Assembly (NCBI GenBank): GCA_003155465.1
Contig: PMCR01000539.1
Coordinates: 1-7,473 of the forward strand
Source: Myxococcales bacterium
GTDB taxonomy: Bacteria; Myxococcota; Polyangia; Fen-1088
DNA: 7,473 bases
Reading direction: 5' to 3'
The position numbers and the translations under genes were made by a program. The notes beneath the pieces were generated by a model, which saw only the letters and a list, made by a program, of their open reading frames with translations, was not told the origin of the DNA and ran no database searches. Of this stretch, positions 1-3,583 are shown one piece after another. The stretch's first letter is position 1. Each line of letters begins with the position of its first letter.

Positions 1-257
1 AAGTAGGTGTTGGCGTAGTCGTCGAAGTTCGGCGGCTTCGTCATGTCCACGATGTTGATCTTGTCTAGCGAAAGAGAGGCCGCGGCCGCGGTCGCCTTGA
101 TTTTGTCGGGCGCGCCAAGGAGGGTGATCTCCGCAACGCCCTCTTTGCTGGCCAGCGCGCCGGCCTCGATGATGCGAACGTCCTCTCCTTCTTGCAGAAC
201 GACCTTGCGGGGACTGGTCTTGGCCTTGGCGTGAATCTGTTCGATGAAGCTGGGCAT
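1..257 (-). CDS. pta: Phosphate acetyltransferase, N-terminal part (cut by window edge)
   Basis: Converts acetyl-CoA and phosphate to acetyl-phosphate and CoA in the cytoplasm, usually together with acetate kinase. The minus strand reads from ATG at 257 without a stop for 85 codons to the left edge. The protein begins MPSFIEQIHAKAKTSPRKVV, followed by LQEGEDVRIIEAGALASKEG and VAEITLGAPDKI. This matches the start of the short phosphotransacetylase family (F...I..KAK....RIVLPEGED.R...AA.....GIA...LLG). The usual Pro of VLPEGED is Gln here. The start is supported by GAGGAG at 267-272, nine bases upstream, and by its fit to the family N-terminus. The gene stands alone at its 5' end, so it is not the C-terminal domain of a malic enzyme fusion. 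The catalytic part lies outside the window. A phosphate butyryltransferase is a less likely alternative. Any ackA neighbour would lie to the left, out of view. Confidence 0.82.
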   Translation of the reverse strand, partial: MPSFIEQIHAKAKTSPRKVVLQEGEDVRIIEAGALASKEGVAEITLLGAPDKIKATAAAASLSLDKINIVDMTKPPNFDDYANTY

Positions 258-266
258 GATGACAAT

Positions 267-272
267 CTCCTC
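267..272 (-). promoter_or_regulatory. Shine-Dalgarno of pta
   Basis: GAGGAG on the minus strand, nine bases before the ATG at 257. It fixes the start of a gene whose 3' end is missing. Confidence 0.7.
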
Positions 273-287
273 GGGAGTTTTCAGCCT

Positions 288-304
288 GCATGGCTCAGCC
301 ACGC
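288..304. promoter_or_regulatory. 17-bp near-palindrome upstream of pta, possible operator
   Basis: GCATGGCTCAGCCACGC reads almost the same on both strands: arms TGGCT/AGCCA around one base, then one mismatch, then GC/GC. It lies about 30 bases before the pta ATG and just upstream of its Shine-Dalgarno, where a repressor site or an RNA hairpin could act. No clear -35/-10 pair was found near it. Chance occurrence in GC-rich DNA is possible. Confidence 0.3.
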
Positions 305-443
305 CGAGTCGACCCGCCGGGCAGCGCCTGGTCTGGGCGCGCTTTCCGGCTGGTCGAGTCCGTCCAAGCAGCGGGTGGTAGGGGCGGCCAGCGTCGGCAA
401 GCGATGGGGCGACACAACGCCGGCAGAGTAGACCCGCCAGACG

Positions 444-458
444 GCCTGATCAACAGGC
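444..458 (-). terminator. Weak hairpin after the nucleotidyltransferase-like gene
   Basis: GCCTG (444-448) and CAGGC (454-458) can pair around a five-base loop, 16 bases past the stop codon at 475. There is no U-tract after it on the minus strand, so it is at best a weak or factor-assisted terminator. The remainder of 258-474 shows no gene. Confidence 0.22.
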
Positions 459-474
459 TTCGACAAGATTATCG

Positions 475-984
475 CTATCCCGGACGCGGCGCTGACAGGG
501 CCTGTGCGTCTGCCAGGTCTTTCTCTCTTTCCGTGGCGCGCTTGGCGGCGATCAGGTCGTCCCGGCCGATGACGGGCACGCTGACTCCGGCCACGTTCGT
601 CGTGACCCGGCGTGACCACGCGTCGGCAAAGTGAAGGCCGCGCATGCCCTTGACGAAATCGATTCGGTCAGGAGGAACGCCGATCCACACCACCTCGAGC
701 GGGGACGCCGCACTCAAATGCTCGACCGCCAGCGCGGGAGCGCCGAAGCTGGCCAATGCCCGGTAGGTGCATTCCAGGCTGTCAGGCGAGTCGTCCAGCC
801 AGATGTCCATGTGTCGGGTCGTGCGTGGATGGCCGTGAAAATCGACGGCGAAGGCTCCCACGAGCAAATATCGCGCGTCAACACCGGCCAGCGCGTGCAG
901 GAGCCTGATGAAGTCTTTGTTGAGTTCCAACTTGGCCTCCTCGGGTGTAGGGATAGCCCACAATCGCATGAAAACGGCCATCAT
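475..984 (-). CDS. DUF6036/AbiEii-like nucleotidyltransferase-fold protein, degenerate DxD
   Basis: A 169-residue protein resembling the small nucleotidyltransferase family related to AbiEii/MNT toxins (DUF6036-like); family length is about 140-180. Landmarks: LNKDFIRLL near residues 21-29, YLLVGAFAVDFHGHPRTT at 39-56, MDIW at 59-62, RIDFVKG at 107-113, and the C-terminal DLIAAKRATEREKDLADAQAL. The usual pattern is R.T.D.DIW with two metal-binding Asp. Here the first is His58 (CAC, 811-813), while Asp60 and Asp109 are kept, so catalysis may be weakened or lost. The start is uncertain: ATGs at 984, 981 and 969 all lack a clear Shine-Dalgarno, and 969 would also leave the domain complete. No HEPN or other toxin-antitoxin partner is adjacent. 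Its cellular role is not known from the sequence. Confidence 0.72.
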   Translation of the reverse strand: MMAVFMRLWAIPTPEEAKLELNKDFIRLLHALAGVDARYLLVGAFAVDFHGHPRTTRHMDIWLDDSPDSLECTYRALASFGAPALAVEHLSAASPLEVVWIGVPPDRIDFVKGMRGLHFADAWSRRVTTNVAGVSVPVIGRDDLIAAKRATEREKDLADAQALSAPRPG

Positions 985-1055
985 GGCAGAGAGAGTGTGC
1001 GGTTTGATGATGCAGGCTGAGGCGCGGCGAGCCCGTGCAGCCGGCGTGAGCGGCC

Positions 1056-1092
1056 CACGCGTGCGTCAGCGGTGGCGGTAGCGCCACGCGTG
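1056..1092. repeat. Paired CACGCGTG palindromes around a GTGGCG/CGCCAC hairpin
   Basis: The self-complementary octamer CACGCGTG occurs at 1056-1063 and again at 1085-1092, 29 bases apart. Between them, and overlapping the second copy, GTGGCG (1072-1077) and CGCCAC (1082-1087) form a perfect six-bp stem with a four-base loop. The element sits between the end of the PAS-receiver gene and the start of the nucleotidyltransferase-like gene, both on the minus strand. It could be a terminator without a U-tract for the former, or a regulator site for the latter. The rest of 985-1143 shows no gene. Confidence 0.35.
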
Positions 1093-1143
1093 CAGCGAAC
1101 CGCGGGCCGGCCATTCGGGCGACCCGCAATTCCCCGACTCTAG

Positions 1144-2088
1144 CTACCTCTCGCTCACAACCTCAAGCGCCCGACGGATCGCGTGTGCCAGCTCTTCGGG
1201 CGTGAAGGGTTCGTGCAGAAGACGGGCGCCGCTCTCAAAAACCCGTCGCTCAGCCAGTGATCCGTAGCGCTGACACGAGACGAACAGGGATTTCAATCCA
1301 GGCCGAATCGTCTTCATCGAGCGCACGAACTCGCGTCCGCGCACGCGCGGCGTTGCCAGGTCGGCGACCAGCAGGTCGATCGCGCCCTTGTGAATGCGAG
1401 CGAACCCTTCGGCATCGGCTGGACTCATGGCCTCAAGCACAGCGTAGCCCAGATGGCGCATGATGTTGCACGCCAGGACGCTTACCGCCGGATCGTCAAG
1501 TGCCACAAGAACAGTCTCGCCGCGCGCACCGGCTCGCTCGATCAAGTCACGGCTTGGGATCTCGTCAGAGGGATCATTTTCGCCGGGGCTCGCTGGATCG
1601 GTGTCCTGCGCAAGCGGACCGCCGAGCTGCATGGCCGGCAGCTCGGCCGTGCGAACCAGCTGGCTCGCACTCAAGTCGAATGCGTCGACCACGACCAGGG
1701 GCTGTTCGTTAGGACCCGACACCGTCCGGGCCAGCGCTTCGAAACTGCGCCAGCCTCCGTCAGCTCGACGCACGCGCAGTTGGACGTGCGCGGGTTCTGC
1801 TGGCATTTCCCTCGCCGCACCCAGCACGGACACGACGGCTGCCACGTCATCGGGGTGAATTATCTCCAGAAAACTGGTGCCCAGAAGTTGACCGCGCCGA
1901 TAGGCCAGCAGGCGGGTGACGGACGGGCTGATCTCGCGGATGCTGCCAGCGCCATCAAGCACCACCAACAGGTCAGTCGAGCCATGAGTCGCACCGTCGC
2001 GCGCAGGGGGACATTCCGGTCGGGGCTGTCTTGGTCTTGCTTCTTGCACAGGTGGTTCCTTACTGCTCGCGCTCACGGCCGACTCCAC
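1144..2088 (-). CDS. PAS-receiver protein lacking a kinase core
   Basis: A 314-residue cytoplasmic signalling protein with no membrane segment. Residues 1-35 are a polar, Pro-rich tail. Residues about 36-138 are a PAS fold (LLVVLDGAGSIREISPSVTR, LLGTSFLEIIHPDDV, VRRADGGWRSFE). Residues about 140-188 are a low-complexity acidic linker. Residues 190-312 are a receiver domain like those at the C-terminus of hybrid histidine kinases. The receiver keeps the acidic pair Asp198/Asp199, the phosphoacceptor Asp243 and Ser271, but the conserved Lys of the KPF motif is Glu293 (LLHEPF; codon 1210-1212). No HisKA or HATPase domain lies between PAS and receiver. The start is GTG at 2088, overlapping the upstream stop by one base (TAGTG). 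A second GTG at 2076 has GGAG six bases before it and is a credible alternative. It probably senses a small ligand or redox state and relays or modulates signalling from the neighbouring receivers. Confidence 0.8.
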   Translation of the reverse strand: MESAVSASSKEPPVQEARPRQPRPECPPARDGATHGSTDLLVVLDGAGSIREISPSVTRLLAYRRGQLLGTSFLEIIHPDDVAAVVSVLGAAREMPAEPAHVQLRVRRADGGWRSFEALARTVSGPNEQPLVVVDAFDLSASQLVRTAELPAMQLGGPLAQDTDPASPGENDPSDEIPSRDLIERAGARGETVLVALDDPAVSVLACNIMRHLGYAVLEAMSPADAEGFARIHKGAIDLLVADLATPRVRGREFVRSMKTIRPGLKSLFVSCQRYGSLAERRVFESGARLLHEPFTPEELAHAIRRALEVVSER

Positions 2089-2486
2089 TACGCCATCGCA
2101 CTGACTCCGAGAGCCGACTTTACCGCGCGACCCAGCTCCTGGACCAGCGCGCTCTTGGTTACAAAATCGATGGCCCCTGCCCGCCGCGCCAGCGTTGCGT
2201 AGGGAGACTCGGGCAACGAACTGACGATGATGACGGGCAGAAGTGGCTTGATGGCTCGCAGCTCTCTCAGAATCTCTATGCCGCTTCGGCCCGGCAGGCG
2301 GAGGTCAAGCAGCACCAAGTCGAACGGCTGAGTCCACGCCAGGCTCAGACCCTCTTCGCCGGACACCACCGAAACCACTTCTGCGTCAGGCAACGCGCCG
2401 GTCAGCAGCTCACCGATCCGCTGACTGACCGCGGGGTGATCGTCCACCAGGAGGATTCGTGTGGGTCGTCCGGAACTGGGTGCCAT
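2088..2486 (-). CDS. Stand-alone receiver-domain protein (NarL-type receiver without HTH)
   Basis: A 132-residue single receiver domain. It has the acidic pair Asp15/Asp16 in ILLVDDH, phosphoacceptor Asp61 in LVLLDLRLPGRSG, Ser89 in VIIVSS, and Lys111 in DFVTKS, so all phosphorylation residues are present. The sequence most resembles receivers of NarL/FixJ regulators, but the protein ends right after the last helix with no DNA-binding domain. Likely role: phosphate shuttle, phosphate sink or protein-protein switch (inference). I chose ATG at 2486 because the receiver begins ten residues later and a promoter-like element lies at 2533-2562. An in-frame TTG at 2552 would add 22 unrelated residues and lie inside that promoter. 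There is no strong Shine-Dalgarno. The stop overlaps the start of the PAS-receiver gene by one base, implying translational coupling. Confidence 0.85.
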   Translation of the reverse strand: MAPSSGRPTRILLVDDHPAVSQRIGELLTGALPDAEVVSVVSGEEGLSLAWTQPFDLVLLDLRLPGRSGIEILRELRAIKPLLPVIIVSSLPESPYATLARRAGAIDFVTKSALVQELGRAVKSALGVSAMA

Positions 2487-2529
2487 GCCGCCAGTGTCCC
2501 ACGTCGGCCGCGGCGATTCTGCCGGCAGC

Positions 2530-2562
2530 TGTCCTATACGTCTGTCGGACAATGTCCTACAA
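2530..2562 (-). promoter_or_regulatory. Candidate promoter with TAGGACA repeats and TGTCC palindromes
   Basis: On the minus strand TTGTAG (2557-2562) and TATAGG (2533-2538) are separated by 18 bases, giving a start near 2526 and a leader of about 40 bases to the ATG at 2486. The heptamer TAGGACA occurs twice, at 2553-2559 and 2530-2536, once overlapping each hexamer. Between them are GGACA-N-TGTCC (2547-2557) and the overlapping TGTC-N-GACA (2543-2551). A regulator bound here would cover the promoter. The hexamers are only moderate matches (3/6 and 4/6). Confidence 0.4.
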
Positions 2563-2674
2563 GCGCGGCAGGAAGGAAGGCTAGTACCGCCTCTTGTGAA
2601 TTCGTAGCTGGTTGGACAGCCATGACCGCTGCGGCGGAGCCGGTGGCCGGAGCCGGATCCGACGGCCGGCCCCG

Positions 2675-2692
2675 GGTTCGGCTACCCGAACC
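2675..2692 (-). terminator. Perfect 7-bp hairpin after the LuxR-type regulator gene
   Basis: GGTTCGG (2675-2681) and CCGAACC (2686-2692) pair perfectly around a four-base loop. On the minus strand this lies 16 bases past the stop codon at 2709. No U-tract follows, so it is a terminator-like stem rather than a classic intrinsic terminator. It supports separate transcription of the next gene. The interval 2563-2674 shows no gene. Confidence 0.45.
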
Positions 2693-2708
2693 AGTCACGA
2701 ACTTACGA

Positions 2709-3341
2709 CTAGTCCACCAGGCCTTCGCGCAAGGCGTACTGAACCAACTCGGCGTTGGAATGCATCTGCATCTTGTCCAGAAGGCGGGTGCGATAGGTGC
2801 TTATGGTCTTCTCACTCAGCGCCAGTCCCGCGCTGATTTCTTTGACGGTCTTGCCTGTCGCAATTCCGCGCATGACCTCAAGCTCACGATCCGAAAGCCG
2901 GTCATGTGGGGGCCGTGACGAGTCGTCGCGCAGGCCCTTGGCCAGCGTTTCGGCCAGACGAGCGCTGACATGAGTGCCGCCCATCAGCACCTTGCGCACG
3001 GCACCTGCCAACTCCTCAGCCGCACCCTCTTTGTTCACGTAGCCGGCCGCCCCCGCACGCAACGCACGCAAGGCGTAGTGCTCCTCGGCATGCATGCTCA
3101 GCACCAGGACGGGCACCGTGGGACGCAGCCGTTTCATGTCCCGGAGCGCATCGACTCCTCCGCGCCCAGGCAGCGAAATGTCGAGCACCACCACGTCCCA
3201 GGATTCCTCTTGCAGCTTCTCCAGGGCTTCGCTGGGTTTGCCCGCCTCGCCAAACGCCACTTTGCCAAGCGCCTCGGTGAGGATGTCCCGCACGCCTCGC
3301 CGAACCACCGCATGGTCGTCCACCAACAGTACCCTTGTCAT
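2709..3341 (-). CDS. NarL/FixJ-family response regulator (receiver + LuxR HTH)
   Basis: A 210-residue transcription regulator of standard family length. The receiver domain (about 1-120) has Asp8/Asp9, phosphoacceptor Asp54 (VVVLDISLPGRGG), Ser82 (VLVLSMH) and Lys104 (YVNKEG). The LuxR-type helix-turn-helix spans about 148-208 (LSDRELEVMRGIATGKTVKE, then LSEKTISTYRTRLLDKM). All phosphorylation residues are present, so it should be switched by a sensor kinase and bind DNA as a dimer. The ATG at 3341 is preceded by GAGGA with eight bases of spacing, a good ribosome site. It is the first of three receiver genes on the minus strand; a 222-base gap with a hairpin separates it from the next. No cognate kinase is in the window. 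Its targets are unknown; the cluster itself or the upstream lipoprotein gene are the nearest candidates. Confidence 0.93.
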   Translation of the reverse strand: MTRVLLVDDHAVVRRGVRDILTEALGKVAFGEAGKPSEALEKLQEESWDVVVLDISLPGRGGVDALRDMKRLRPTVPVLVLSMHAEEHYALRALRAGAAGYVNKEGAAEELAGAVRKVLMGGTHVSARLAETLAKGLRDDSSRPPHDRLSDRELEVMRGIATGKTVKEISAGLALSEKTISTYRTRLLDKMQMHSNAELVQYALREGLVD

Positions 3342-3390
3342 CGCTCATATCCTCGGCAGCCAGGACCGAGATCTGAAGTGACACCAGACC

Positions 3391-3444
3391 TCAATGTCTG
3401 AGCGCACCTCTCCACAACGCGACCAGCAGCATGAGCTGATCCAT
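3391..3444 (-). other. Possible 17-codon leader ORF upstream of the regulator
   Basis: On the minus strand ATG at 3444 opens MDQLMLLVALWRGALRH and stops at 3391, 49 bases before the regulator's ATG. GAGG lies seven bases before this ATG, so translation is possible. Nothing identifies it as a known peptide, and a 17-codon frame arises easily by chance. Confidence 0.2.
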
Positions 3445-3486
3445 CGTGACGCCTCGCTCTGCCCTGAAACCCCAGACACAGTACCT

Positions 3487-3513
3487 ATGATAGACGAACC
3501 TTGCTGATTTCAA
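3487..3513 (-). promoter_or_regulatory. Candidate promoter for the LuxR-type regulator
   Basis: On the minus strand TTGAAA (3508-3513) and TATCAT (3487-3492) each match the sigma-70 consensus at 5 of 6 bases, with a short 15-base spacer. Transcription would start about 140 bases before the ATG at 3341, giving a long leader that contains the short ORF at 3391-3444. No convincing terminator for the lipoprotein gene was seen in 3342-3583. Confidence 0.3.
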
Positions 3514-3583
3514 AGCGAAAGCCGCGGCCTGGAGCACCGCCGGAATCCTGCAGTCTGCGCCGTCCCTGTTCCGCGACTTCGAA

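Noticed and set aside
306..442. Imperfect direct repeat GAGTCGACCCGCCGGGC (306-322) / GAGTAGACCCGCCAGAC (426-442)
   Set aside because: 14 of 17 bases match, but the motif is GC-rich, occurs only twice and has no flanking features of an attachment site or mobile element.
878..1129. 83-codon minus-strand ORF spanning the gap before the nucleotidyltransferase-like gene
   Set aside because: It overlaps the start of that gene in another frame, has no domain features and no ribosome site.
1390..2202. 270-codon plus-strand ORF
   Set aside because: Antisense to the PAS-receiver gene, with no recognisable family features.
2487..2552. N-terminal extension of the receiver-only gene from TTG 2552
   Set aside because: The extra 22 residues match nothing in the receiver family and overlap the candidate promoter; ATG 2486 fits the domain start.
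2031..2918. 295-codon plus-strand ORF
   Set aside because: It lies opposite clearly recognisable receiver and LuxR domains and has no recognisable domain itself; long antisense frames are expected in GC-rich DNA.
3385..3400. CAGAC/GTCTG hairpin in the leader of the LuxR-type regulator
   Set aside because: A five-bp stem with a six-base loop is too weak to separate from chance.
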